This document shows, one piece after another, positions 8,808 to 16,844 of a stretch of DNA of 24,880 nucleotides (position 1 is its first letter; every line of letters starts with the position of its first letter). The position numbers were made by a program, and so were the translations under genes. The DNA is taken from positions 2,555-27,434 of the forward strand of contig DEHX01000035.1 of assembly GCA_002352145.1 (NCBI GenBank), given 5' to 3'. A model generated the notes under the pieces. That model saw only the letters and a list, made by a program, of their open reading frames with translations. It ran no database searches and was not told the DNA's origin. Source of the stretch: Chitinophagaceae bacterium UBA2789 (GTDB lineage: Bacteria > Bacteroidota > Bacteroidia > Chitinophagales > Chitinophagaceae).

Positions 8808-8843
8808 ACGGGCAGATTAGATTTGGTAACTAAAGTTAAAATA

Positions 8844-8875
8844 AAATCCCCCCGATAATGTTACCGGGGGGATTT
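8844..8875 (-). terminator. Intrinsic terminator of the small lipoprotein gene
   Basis: An 11-bp stem (AAATCCCCCCG / CGGGGGGATTT) with a 10-base loop lies just after the lipoprotein gene in its direction of transcription. The minus strand continues into a T-rich stretch (ATTTTATTTTA). Confidence 0.8.
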
Positions 8876-8900
8876 ATTATTGCATTCAGCTGCAAATATC

Positions 8901-9305
8901 TTATTGCGGCATCAGTTCTTTAGCAATTGCCATAGTCCAGTCAGTCCACTTTTTAGCTTCATCAGGAGATGTGGCCAGTTTGGTACCTATTTCTGTTGCC
9001 CTTTTTGACCAGTCTTGCATTTTCTGTGCTAAAGCAGAAAGTTTTGCCGGGTCTTTCATACCTTCTTTGTATTCCTTTACAAAGGCTGCATAATCATTGG
9101 CGAATTTCTGTACTTCAGGATCAGAGAATGAAGGAACACCATCAGCATTGGTGCTGGTAGGTGCTGGTTCTGTAGTTGTGGGTGTAGTGGTGGGTTCTGT
9201 TGTAGTTGGTTGCGCTGTTGGTTCTTCCTTCTTGTCTTCTTTTTTGTCCTTACAAGCAACTGCAAGCAGGCTGACCAGGGCCAGCATCGAAAAGAGTTTT
9301 TTCAT
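8901..9305 (-). CDS. Small Thr/Pro-rich lipoprotein
   Basis: A 134-residue predicted lipoprotein. The signal peptide ends in LLAVAC with the lipidated Cys at 18. It is followed by KDKKEDKKEE, a Lys/Asp/Glu run resembling the lipoprotein export signals described in Bacteroidota, which would place it at the cell surface (inference). Residues about 30-50 are a low-complexity Thr/Pro/Glu linker with repeated TTTEP units. The rest (about 58-134) is a soluble helical domain with Trp-containing helices (MQDWSKRATEIGTKL, KKWTDWTMAIAKEL). I do not recognise the family. It is monocistronic, between two terminators. Confidence 0.85.
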   Translation of the reverse strand: MKKLFSMLALVSLLAVACKDKKEDKKEEPTAQPTTTEPTTTPTTTEPAPTSTNADGVPSFSDPEVQKFANDYAAFVKEYKEGMKDPAKLSALAQKMQDWSKRATEIGTKLATSPDEAKKWTDWTMAIAKELMPQ

Positions 9306-9402
9306 TGTTTAATGGTTTTGGGTTTAAAAATTGACTGCCAAAGTAGTGATTAATCCTTAGAACTACAAGCCGGGAATAAGCTGTTTTTGCACATTCCATA
9401 AA

Positions 9403-9436
9403 ACGAGAAAGGAGCATCTAAATGCTCCTTTCTCGT
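9403..9436 (-). terminator. Intrinsic terminator of secA
   Basis: A 15-bp perfect stem (ACGAGAAAGGAGCAT / ATGCTCCTTTCTCGT) with the 4-base loop CTAA begins 18 bases after the secA stop in its direction of transcription. The T-tract that follows is weak (TTTATGG), but the stem is the longest perfect one in the window. Confidence 0.8.
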
Positions 9437-9453
9437 CAGTATTATATACCCCA

Positions 9454-12400
9454 TCAGGCATCTTTACCATGGCAATGCTTGTACTTCTTACCTGACCCAC
9501 AAGGACATGGATCGTTGCGTCCTATTTTGGGTGCGACGGTTACTGGTACCAGTTTATCCTTCTCATTGGCTGCATAGTCATCACCGGTGGCATCCACTTC
9601 TTCTTTATTGGCCCGCATTTTACTCATGTCTGTCTTTTGCTGACGGCCCTCTTTTAACTGGGCATCTTCCTGCTGAATAGGTATGGATGAATGGCAGAGG
9701 AAAGAAACTATATCCTTATTTACTTCTGCATTCATGTTGCGGAACTGGTTATAAGCCTCCACTTTATATATAACCAGCGGGTCTTTTTGTTCAAGGTAGG
9801 CTGTCTGCACACTTTGTTTCAAATCATCCATAGCCCGCAGGTGCTCTTTCCATGCATCATCGATTACCGCCAGAGTGATGGTCTTTTCCAGTGCATTCGT
9901 CAATTCAACTGCATTTGACTGCAATGTCTTATCAAGGTTGCTGAGTACGTTCAGTCCCTTGCGTCCATCTGTAAAAGGAACTATTACATTTTCTATGTGG
10001 CTTCCTTGTGTCAGACGGATGTTTTTGAAGACCGGTATTGCCTGTTTCTGTAATTCTTCTTTGTGCCGGTTGTATTTTTCAGTGGCTTCAGAATAAATAC
10101 GGTCAGTCAATGTATTCAGGTCACCTTTTTTGAATTCTTCTTCTTCAATTGTTGTGTCTAATCCAAAGTTGACGATACAGGCCATTTTGAACCCTTCATA
10201 ATCTTCCTGTTCACGGAAGGAGCTAACAAGACCTTCTGCAACCATTGAAAATGAAGTGTCAATATCCAAGGCCAATCTTTCTCCAAACAGGGCATGATTA
10301 CGCTTCTCATAGACTGCATTACGCTGCTTGTTCATCACATCATCATACTCCAGCAAACGTTTACGTATACCGAAGTTGTTTTCCTCAACTTTTTTCTGGG
10401 CTCTCTGAATACTATTACTGATCATGCTATGCTGAATCACATCACCTTCCTTATATCCCAGTTTATCCATCAAAGATGCTATACGTTCACTGCCGAACAT
10501 CCGCATCAGGTCATCTTCCAATGATACATAGAATTGAGAAGTACCCGGATCACCCTGGCGGCCGGCACGGCCACGCAACTGCCTGTCCACCCTGCGGCTT
10601 TCATGTCTTTCTGTACCGATTATGGCCAAACCTCCTGCTTCTTTTACACCGGGGCCTAGTTTAATATCTGTACCACGGCCGGCCATGTTAGTGGCAATAG
10701 TTACAGCACCAGCTAATCCGGCTTCTGCTACGATTTGTGCTTCCCGTGCATGCTGCTTTGCGTTCAAAACATTGTGAGGGATCTTTTTCTGCTGCAGCAT
10801 TCTGCCGAGTAATTCACTTACTTCCACTGAAGTAGTACCCACGAGGCAGGGCCTGCCTGCATTTCTCAGCGCTTCAATTTCATCAATGACTGCTTTGTAT
10901 TTTTCTCTTTTTGTTTTGTAAACCAGGTCTTGTTTATCATCCCTCACCATTTTCAGGTTAGTAGGGATGCTCACCACGTCTAATTTGTAGATACTCCACA
11001 ATTCAGCAGCTTCTGTTTCGGCAGTACCTGTCATACCTGCCAGTTTGTGATACATACGGAAGTAATTCTGCAGAGTGATAGTGGCATAGGTTTGTGTAGC
11101 CGCTTCGATCTTTACATTTTCCTTTGCTTCAATAGCCTGGTGCAGGCCGTCAGAATATCTTCTGCCTTCCAGTACACGGCCTGTTTGTTCATCTACAATT
11201 TTTACTGAGCCGTTATCAATGATGTACTCTACATCTTTATCAAATAAGGTGTAGGCCTTCAGCAACTGCTGCACGGTATGAATACGGTCTGCTTTCTGTG
11301 CGTAGTCATTAAGAATTACTTCTTTCTGCTGAAGTTTCTCATCAGCAGAAGCGTTGCTCTTTTCAATTTCTGCCAGTTTGATTCCGATATCCGGTAAAAC
11401 AAAGAACTCTGGGTCTTCACCCGTTTTGGTGATCATCGCCAGTCCTTTATCGGTCAGGTCTACGGAGTTATTTTTTTCATCAATATGGAACAGTAGTTCG
11501 GCATCTACGATATGCATATTACGCTGCTGGTCCTGCAGGTAATAATTCTCAGCTTTCTGCATCTTCACTTTTATACCCGGTTCACTCAGGTACTTGATCA
11601 GCGGACCATATTTGGGCAAACCCCTGTAAGCCCTGAATAAATAAAGACCACCACTTTTAGGATCATCATCGCCTTCCGCAATTCTTTTCTTGGCCTCGTT
11701 CAGGTTATTACGAATAATTCTTTCCTGCTCTTGTACCAGTTGCTGTACCCTCGGTTTGTGCACATGAAATTGCTGGTCTTCTCCCTTTGGTACCGGGCCA
11801 GAAATGATCAATGGAGTTCTCGCATCATCGATCAACACAGAGTCCACCTCATCTACCATGGCGTAATGGTGCTTACGCTGTACCATTTCTTCCGGAGTAT
11901 GTACCATGTTATCACGGAGGTAGTCAAACCCAAATTCGTTATTGGTGCCATAAGTGATATCGGCGAGGTATGCTTTTCTTCTTTCTTCACTGTTAGGCTG
12001 GTGTTTATCGATACAATCGACAACTAAACCAAGCCATTCGAATATGGTACCGTTCCACTCCTGGTCACGACGGGCCAGGTAATCGTTCACCGTTACAATA
12101 TGTACGCCTTCACCCGGTAACGCATTCAAATAAGCAGGAAGAGTTGAAACAAGGGTTTTACCCTCACCAGTAGCCATTTCAGCAATTTTTCCCTGATGCA
12201 ATACAACGCCGCCGATCAGCTGCACATCATAGTGCACCATATTCCAGGTTACCTGTCCACCGGCAGCAGACCATGTATTTTTAAAGACCGATTTCTCACC
12301 GTCAATGGTAACATAATCTCTTTTCACACTCAGGTCACGGTCAAGCTGAGTAGCAGTAGCTATGATCTCTGTGCTTTCTTTGAAGCGGCGGGCAGTTTCT

Positions 12401-12750
12401 TTTACCACGGCAAAAGCTTCCGGTAAAATAGATTCCAGTGCTTCCTCAATCTTTTTATCCCTTTCTTTTTTCAGTTTGTCTACTTCCTGGTAGATGGCAT
12501 CCTTACCCAGAAGGTCGTTGAAGGGTAAAGCATCTGCAGCAGCATTTCTTTCTGCTATTTCTGCATCAATCTCTTTCAGATGTTCTTTTATACGCTGACG
12601 AAACTCCTGTGTCTTGTTACGCAGTTCGTCGTTGCTCAACGACTGGTAAGAATTAAAAAACTGGTTGATTTTTGCGACATAGTGCTCAATTTTCTTCACA
12701 TCTTTTTCTGACTTACTGCCGCCGAATAATTTAGAAATGAAACCAAGCAT
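9454..12750 (-). CDS. secA: Protein translocase ATPase SecA
   Basis: SecA is the ATPase that drives unfolded preproteins through SecYEG. Walker A is MATGEGKT (192-199) and the DEAD-box variant is DEVD (300-303). The second nucleotide-binding fold carries IATNMAGRGTDIKLG and GRAGRQGDPG. The C-terminal zinc-binding tail is complete: Cys1082, Cys1084, Cys1093 and His1094 in NDPCPCGSGKKYKHCHG. At 1098 residues it is nearly 200 longer than E. coli SecA. Much of the excess is an insertion after residue 320, as in other Bacteroidota, with further length near the C-terminus. The unit is monocistronic, with a candidate TATCTTTG box 159 bases upstream and a long leader. Confidence 0.98.
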   Translation of the reverse strand: MLGFISKLFGGSKSEKDVKKIEHYVAKINQFFNSYQSLSNDELRNKTQEFRQRIKEHLKEIDAEIAERNAAADALPFNDLLGKDAIYQEVDKLKKERDKKIEEALESILPEAFAVVKETARRFKESTEIIATATQLDRDLSVKRDYVTIDGEKSVFKNTWSAAGGQVTWNMVHYDVQLIGGVVLHQGKIAEMATGEGKTLVSTLPAYLNALPGEGVHIVTVNDYLARRDQEWNGTIFEWLGLVVDCIDKHQPNSEERRKAYLADITYGTNNEFGFDYLRDNMVHTPEEMVQRKHHYAMVDEVDSVLIDDARTPLIISGPVPKGEDQQFHVHKPRVQQLVQEQERIIRNNLNEAKKRIAEGDDDPKSGGLYLFRAYRGLPKYGPLIKYLSEPGIKVKMQKAENYYLQDQQRNMHIVDAELLFHIDEKNNSVDLTDKGLAMITKTGEDPEFFVLPDIGIKLAEIEKSNASADEKLQQKEVILNDYAQKADRIHTVQQLLKAYTLFDKDVEYIIDNGSVKIVDEQTGRVLEGRRYSDGLHQAIEAKENVKIEAATQTYATITLQNYFRMYHKLAGMTGTAETEAAELWSIYKLDVVSIPTNLKMVRDDKQDLVYKTKREKYKAVIDEIEALRNAGRPCLVGTTSVEVSELLGRMLQQKKIPHNVLNAKQHAREAQIVAEAGLAGAVTIATNMAGRGTDIKLGPGVKEAGGLAIIGTERHESRRVDRQLRGRAGRQGDPGTSQFYVSLEDDLMRMFGSERIASLMDKLGYKEGDVIQHSMISNSIQRAQKKVEENNFGIRKRLLEYDDVMNKQRNAVYEKRNHALFGERLALDIDTSFSMVAEGLVSSFREQEDYEGFKMACIVNFGLDTTIEEEEFKKGDLNTLTDRIYSEATEKYNRHKEELQKQAIPVFKNIRLTQGSHIENVIVPFTDGRKGLNVLSNLDKTLQSNAVELTNALEKTITLAVIDDAWKEHLRAMDDLKQSVQTAYLEQKDPLVIYKVEAYNQFRNMNAEVNKDIVSFLCHSSIPIQQEDAQLKEGRQQKTDMSKMRANKEEVDATGDDYAANEKDKLVPVTVAPKIGRNDPCPCGSGKKYKHCHGKDA

Positions 12751-12880
12751 GGTATTGGGAATTGGGTAATTGGTTGATTAGTTAATATTATATGATCAAA
12801 AGGGAATAGCTAAAACTTTCACTATTAATCCCTTTATTGTCAAAAACGGTGCTACAAAAAAGTACAGGCCATATTGACAG

Positions 12881-12906
12881 CCCTCAAAAGAAGCCCTTTT
12901 GAAGGG
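12881..12906 (-). promoter_or_regulatory. Hairpin at the probable 5' end of the secA mRNA
   Basis: CAAAAG / CTTTTG (6 bp, loop AAGCC) is extended by CCCT / AGGG with one bulged A. It lies just downstream of the candidate secA promoter box on the minus strand, so it would sit at the very start of the secA transcript. Whether it stabilises the mRNA or regulates it is not visible. Confidence 0.4.
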
Positions 12907-12909
12907 TGG

Positions 12910-12917
12910 CAAAGATA
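12910..12917 (-). promoter_or_regulatory. Candidate -7 promoter box of secA
   Basis: The minus strand reads TATCTTTG, an exact TAnnTTTG match. It implies a leader of roughly 150 bases. I see no clear -33 TTTG at the usual distance. Confidence 0.45.
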
Positions 12918-13006
12918 AGTCATAGTTTGGAGTTAATCAGCAGGTTTAAACACGGCGGCTGGCTAATTAAAGGGGTGAGTTTCAACATATATTTCCGTTG
13001 TTGATG

Positions 13007-13014
13007 TAACTTTC
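13007..13014 (+). promoter_or_regulatory. Candidate promoter box of the 237-residue lipoprotein gene
   Basis: TAACTTTC matches TAnnTTTG except for the last base and ends seven bases before the ATG at 13022. A start site at the usual distance would fall at or next to the ATG. Confidence 0.4.
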
Positions 13015-13021
13015 GCCCCTC

Positions 13022-13735
13022 ATGACTATCAGGAAACAGATCATCTTTTTATCCGGGTTTTGGAGCTTGCTCATCATTTTCACCTTTATGGCCTGCAAAA
13101 GCAAGGATAAAGCTGTAAACACAAATAATGATCCCCAATCCATCTTTTTCGATTTCCAGGTAACTGGCAGTGAAGAGGAGGATTCAGTTACTGTTTTGCT
13201 GCATTTCAGAAACAGTGATATAGAAGGGGAGGCATTTAGGCTGGACAAACCCTCTGAAGTAAGACTGGATGGAGAAAGCCTTGATTATAACAGCTCAAAA
13301 ATGACCGGGCATTATTATGAAAAAAGAAAGTCAGTGGGTTCATTTTCCGGGGATCATAAAATTATTTTCACCGATGTAAAAGGTAACACCTACCAGGAGA
13401 ATTTCTCATTTCGCCCTTTTTATCTCGTTAAACCGCCAAACGAAATTCATTTTGGTGATAGCCTTGCATTGCAATTTGACGGCCTTGAAAAGGAAGACTA
13501 TTTGCTGGTTTTAATGACAGATACCAGTTTTCCCGGAAAGGGACTTAACCGGGTCGATACGATCAGGAATGGGAAATTGATCATTAGCCCCAACGAACTG
13601 CAGCAACTAACCCCCGGACCTGTACAAATAATATTCACACGGGAATTTGAAAGACCCCTCGAAAATGGCACGAAAAGCGGCGGAAGACTGGCCATAACCT
13701 ATCGCCTGAGCAGGGAATTTATTCTTCAGGAGTAG
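13022..13735 (+). CDS. Lipoprotein of unknown function, 237 residues
   Basis: The N-terminus is a lipoprotein signal: basic TIRK, a hydrophobic core, and MAC with the lipidated Cys at 25. The -3 residue is Phe rather than the usual Leu. The mature part is rich in beta-type sequence (for example DSVTVLLHFRNSD, DYLLVLMTD, PVQIIFTREF) and looks like one or two immunoglobulin-like beta-sandwich domains; I could not tie it to a named family. The gene is divergent from secA, and atpG follows after 120 bases with its own promoter box, so it is probably a single-gene unit. Confidence 0.82.
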   Translation: MTIRKQIIFLSGFWSLLIIFTFMACKSKDKAVNTNNDPQSIFFDFQVTGSEEEDSVTVLLHFRNSDIEGEAFRLDKPSEVRLDGESLDYNSSKMTGHYYEKRKSVGSFSGDHKIIFTDVKGNTYQENFSFRPFYLVKPPNEIHFGDSLALQFDGLEKEDYLLVLMTDTSFPGKGLNRVDTIRNGKLIISPNELQQLTPGPVQIIFTREFERPLENGTKSGGRLAITYRLSREFILQE

Positions 13736-13827
13736 CTTGAAAAAGAAGGATTTACACAAATAAATCACAGTGATCGTTTGGAGGCTTATTATTTTGATTC
13801 ATCGATGGAATTTTAGCTGTCAGGCCA

Positions 13828-13835
13828 TACCTTTG
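13828..13835 (+). promoter_or_regulatory. Candidate -7 promoter box of atpG
   Basis: TACCTTTG is an exact TAnnTTTG match, 20 bases before the atpG ATG. A TTTG at 13793-13796 is probably too far upstream to be its -33 partner. Confidence 0.5.
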
Positions 13836-13855
13836 CGGCCAATTCAAGAAAAACT

Positions 13856-14737
13856 ATGTCAGGTCAGTTAAAAGAGGTAAGAAACCGGATTAAATCGGTA
13901 CAAAGTACGCAGCAGATTACAAAAGCAATGAAAATGGTGAGTGCAGCCAAGTTGCGCCGTGCACAGGACTCCATTTTACAAATGCGTCCCTATGCCCAAA
14001 AATTACAGGAAATGCTGACAAATATTGTGAGCAACAGTGAGAGTGGTGCCGGTATGTCATTAGCTACAGAACGTCCGGCAGAAAAAGTGTTGCTGATTGT
14101 ACTTACCAGTGACCGTGGCCTTGCAGGTGCATTTAATGCCAATGTTATTAAATTGGCTAAGGCTACAATTGCTGAAAAGTATACTGAACAGCATAAAAAA
14201 GGAAATGTAACGATCTGGAATATTGGTAAAAAAGGATACGAACATTTTGCAAAGCTCAATTTTAAAACTGACGCCACATATAAAGATATTTTTCTTCACC
14301 TGACCTTTGAAAATGTACAACAGGCTTCTGCCGCCGCTATGAAAGCTTTTGAAGAAAAGCAATTTGATGTAGTGGAACTGGTATACAGCCAGTTCAAAAA
14401 TGCAGCGACACAGCGTTTTGTTGTGGAAAGATTCCTTCCGATTCCAAAAGTAGATAAGAAGGATGGTGCAACGAAAGCGGATTTCATCTATGATCCTTCC
14501 AAAGAACAATTGATTGCAGAATTAATGCCTAAAATCCTCAATACTCAGTTATTTAAAGCAGTTCTTGATTCCAATGCGTCTGAACATGGTGCCAGGATGA
14601 CTGCCATGGATAAAGCCAGCGAGAATGCCAATGAAATGCTGAGAAGCCTGAAAATATCTTACAACCGGGCCAGACAGGCCACCATTACTACCGAGTTGAC
14701 CGAGATTGTAAGCGGTGCTGCTGCATTACAAGGATAA
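13856..14737 (+). CDS. atpG: F1Fo ATP synthase gamma subunit
   Basis: The gamma subunit is the rotating central stalk of F1. Both coiled-coil ends are well conserved: the N-terminal helix LKEVRNRIKSVQSTQQITKA with KMVSAAKLRRAQ, and the C-terminal helix with SLKISYNRARQATITTEL ending ISGAAAL-like (VSGAAALQG). The central Rossmann-like part includes LTSDRGLAGAFN. Length (293 residues) is normal. No atpA, atpH, atpD or atpC lies nearby: upstream is a lipoprotein gene and downstream scpB. It therefore stands apart from the usual atp operon and has its own promoter box. Confidence 0.97.
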   Translation: MSGQLKEVRNRIKSVQSTQQITKAMKMVSAAKLRRAQDSILQMRPYAQKLQEMLTNIVSNSESGAGMSLATERPAEKVLLIVLTSDRGLAGAFNANVIKLAKATIAEKYTEQHKKGNVTIWNIGKKGYEHFAKLNFKTDATYKDIFLHLTFENVQQASAAAMKAFEEKQFDVVELVYSQFKNAATQRFVVERFLPIPKVDKKDGATKADFIYDPSKEQLIAELMPKILNTQLFKAVLDSNASEHGARMTAMDKASENANEMLRSLKISYNRARQATITTELTEIVSGAAALQG

Positions 14738-14759
14738 AAAAGCCATTTTATTAAATATA

Positions 14760-14782
14760 TTGAACTGGAATGCTCAGTTCAA
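14760..14782 (+). terminator. Hairpin after atpG, possible terminator
   Basis: An 8-bp stem (TTGAACTG / CAGTTCAA) with a 7-base loop lies 22 bases after the atpG stop. It has no T-run directly after it, so it may be a weak terminator or an operator-like dyad in front of scpB. Confidence 0.4.
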
Positions 14783-14855
14783 AATGTTAATAACTGTGTT
14801 TCTGACTTCCTCGGGGTAATATTAATTTCGTTCAAATCGTTTCGAAACATCAACC

Positions 14856-15554
14856 ATGGAAATAGCTAATCTGATACCTCATATTGAATCCCTGATTTTT
14901 GCCAGTGATAAACCGGTTACAACGTTAGAGCTCACTGACCTGGTAAATAATGCACTGGGCTTTATGGACGATAAAGTTTCCCTTGACCAGGTAGAGGCGG
15001 CGTTGGAAGGTATACAAGAAAAATACAGCAGCGAGTTTTATCCTTTTGAAGTGATACAAAGTGGCGGTGGCTGGCAATTTTTGACCAAAAAGGAATATCA
15101 TAAAACAGTCGCCCAGTTGAACGGAGATAAGTTTTTAAAGCGTCTTTCTGCAGCTGCACTTGAAACACTGGCTATTGTCGCCTATAAGCAGCCGGTTACC
15201 AAAGGTGAAATAGAGTCCATCCGTGGTGTAAGTTCCGATTACGCATTACAAAAGTTACTTGAAAAAGAACTGATCATCATTAGCGGTAGGAATGAAAAAG
15301 CGCCGGGCCAGCCTCTTTTATATTCCACTTCAAAAAACTTCATGGATTATTTCGGCATTAATTCCGCAGAGGATCTGCCGAAGATAAAAGAAGTGATCGC
15401 AGAGCAACTGGTAGAGCCAACAGTGATAAAAGATGTTCAGTCTGAAAATGAGAACAGTGCAGATGAACAACTTGACAATGCAGAGGCACTAGCGGTAAAT
15501 GATGGTGGTGAACTGGTGGTTAATGATGCCGGCAGTGAGGGTGAAGAAAATTAG
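14856..15554 (+). CDS. scpB: Segregation and condensation protein B
   Basis: ScpB binds the ScpA kleisin bridge of the SMC condensin complex. The two winged-helix domains are recognisable: N-terminal NLIPHIESLIFASDKPVT, then the C-terminal hallmark LSAAALETLAIVAYKQPVTK followed by EIESIRGV and a second-helix region with LLEKELI. A conserved GRNEKAPGQPLLYSTS loop follows. The last 45 residues are an acidic, low-complexity tail (AEALAVNDGGELVVNDAGS) beyond the usual domain. scpA is not in the window. A UUCG-loop hairpin ends the unit 28 bases downstream. Confidence 0.95.
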   Translation: MEIANLIPHIESLIFASDKPVTTLELTDLVNNALGFMDDKVSLDQVEAALEGIQEKYSSEFYPFEVIQSGGGWQFLTKKEYHKTVAQLNGDKFLKRLSAAALETLAIVAYKQPVTKGEIESIRGVSSDYALQKLLEKELIIISGRNEKAPGQPLLYSTSKNFMDYFGINSAEDLPKIKEVIAEQLVEPTVIKDVQSENENSADEQLDNAEALAVNDGGELVVNDAGSEGEEN

Positions 15555-15581
15555 AATTATTTTTTTGAAATAATATTTGCC

Positions 15582-15605
15582 ATGCCATTCCTTCGGGAGT
15601 GGCAT
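15582..15605 (+). terminator. UUCG-loop terminator of scpB
   Basis: A 10-bp stem (ATGCCATTCC / GGAGTGGCAT, one G-T wobble) is capped by the very stable TTCG tetraloop and followed by AGTTGTTTT. It lies between scpB and lysA, before the lysA promoter box. Confidence 0.75.
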
Positions 15606-15617
15606 AGTTGTTTTAAC

Positions 15618-15625
15618 TATTTTCG
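15618..15625 (+). promoter_or_regulatory. Candidate promoter box of lysA
   Basis: TATTTTCG matches TAnnTTTG except for one base and ends five bases before the ATG at 15631. A start site at the usual distance would coincide with the ATG. Confidence 0.4.
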
Positions 15626-15630
15626 CAATC

Positions 15631-16836
15631 ATGACAATGCAGCTTACCAGGGAACAATTACTAAGTGCGGCGGGTGAATACGGAACACCTGTTTATATAT
15701 ATCATGCCGAACGGATAAATGAACAATATTTGCGGCTTACTAATGCTTTTAAGGGTACAGACTCCCGGTTTTTTTATGCTGCAAAAGCATTGACTAATAT
15801 TCATGTGCTGCGATACATCAGGGAAATTGGCTGCAATGTGGATTGCAGCTCTATTAATGAAGCAAGGCTTGCACTATATGCCGGGTTTGAACCCTCAAAC
15901 ATTTTGTACACATCCAATAATATTGCTTTTGAAGAAATAGAGGAAGCAAAGCATTTGGGTATCCATATCAATATTGACAGTATTTCAAACCTGGAAAAAT
16001 TTGGTAAAAAATTCGGTCATACATACCCTGTAGGAATACGACTCCGGCCCAATATTATGGCAGGTGGCAACCTGAAAATATCAACTGGTCATGCAGCCAG
16101 TAAGTTCGGAGTTCCGCTGGAGGATATTGAGCAGGTGTTAAGAGTGCAGAAAGAAACCGGCTTATTTATCCGCACTTTACACATACACACCGGCAGCGAG
16201 ATAAAGGATGTGGAAGTATTTGCTAAAGGTATTGAGGTGTTATTTGAAGTTGCCCAGCATTTTCCTGAACTGGAAGTGATTGACCTCGGAGGTGGATTTA
16301 AAGTACCATATATGCCTGGGGAGGAGGGGACTGATATTGAAAAACTCGGGAAAAAAGTAAAGGAAGAATTTGAAGAGTACGAAAGGAAATATAACCGGCA
16401 TCTGCAGGTGTGGTTTGAACCCGGAAAATTCCTGGTGAGTGAAGCGGGTTATTTTATCACGAAGGTGAATGTGCTGAAAAAGGCCGGAAACATATCATTT
16501 GCCGGTGTGGATACCGGTCTTAATCATTTTATTCGACCTATGTTTTATGGTGCTTACCATGAAATTGAAAATATCTCCAACCCATCAGGCGAACCTAAGT
16601 TGTACAATGTAGTAGGCAATATTTGCGAAACAGACACATTTGCCGAAAACAGGTCTTTGCCCGAGATCAGGGAAGGTGATTTTCTTGTTTTCAGCAATGC
16701 AGGTGCCTATGGCTTTGAAATGGCATCAAATTATAATTCAAGGTACAGGCCAGCAGAAGTATTATTCAAAAATGGATTACCGCAACTGATCAGAAGGCGG
16801 GAAACATTTGAAGACCTTCTTTCAAATCAAATATAA
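15631..16836 (+). CDS. lysA: Diaminopimelate decarboxylase
   Basis: LysA removes CO2 from meso-diaminopimelate to give lysine, the last step of that pathway. It is a fold-type III PLP enzyme: Lys52 in FFYAAKAL forms the Schiff base, HIHTGS (184-189) and DLGGGF (218-223) bind the cofactor phosphate, EPGK (263-266) stands where EPGR is more usual, and CETD (332-335) supplies the catalytic Cys of the partner subunit. The conserved AGAYGFEMASNYN follows. Length is 401 residues. I chose the ATG at 15631 (ATG ACA ATG; 15637 is also possible); an in-frame TTG at 15577 would run through the terminator hairpin and promoter box. The facing gene ends 8 bases away. Confidence 0.95.
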   Translation: MTMQLTREQLLSAAGEYGTPVYIYHAERINEQYLRLTNAFKGTDSRFFYAAKALTNIHVLRYIREIGCNVDCSSINEARLALYAGFEPSNILYTSNNIAFEEIEEAKHLGIHINIDSISNLEKFGKKFGHTYPVGIRLRPNIMAGGNLKISTGHAASKFGVPLEDIEQVLRVQKETGLFIRTLHIHTGSEIKDVEVFAKGIEVLFEVAQHFPELEVIDLGGGFKVPYMPGEEGTDIEKLGKKVKEEFEEYERKYNRHLQVWFEPGKFLVSEAGYFITKVNVLKKAGNISFAGVDTGLNHFIRPMFYGAYHEIENISNPSGEPKLYNVVGNICETDTFAENRSLPEIREGDFLVFSNAGAYGFEMASNYNSRYRPAEVLFKNGLPQLIRRRETFEDLLSNQI

Positions 16837-16844
16837 CCGGGCAT

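Noticed and set aside
9155..9230. GT-rich repeats that might suggest a CRISPR-like or satellite array
   Set aside because: They are in-frame codons for the Thr/Pro/Glu linker of the lipoprotein, without constant repeat and spacer lengths.
14060..14509. A 149-codon frame opposite atpG
   Set aside because: It is antisense to conserved atpG coding sequence, with low-complexity Phe/Cys-rich translation typical of a shadow frame.
15577..15630. A longer lysA N-terminus from a TTG
   Set aside because: The extra 18 codons lie across the scpB terminator hairpin and the lysA promoter box and do not match the family start.
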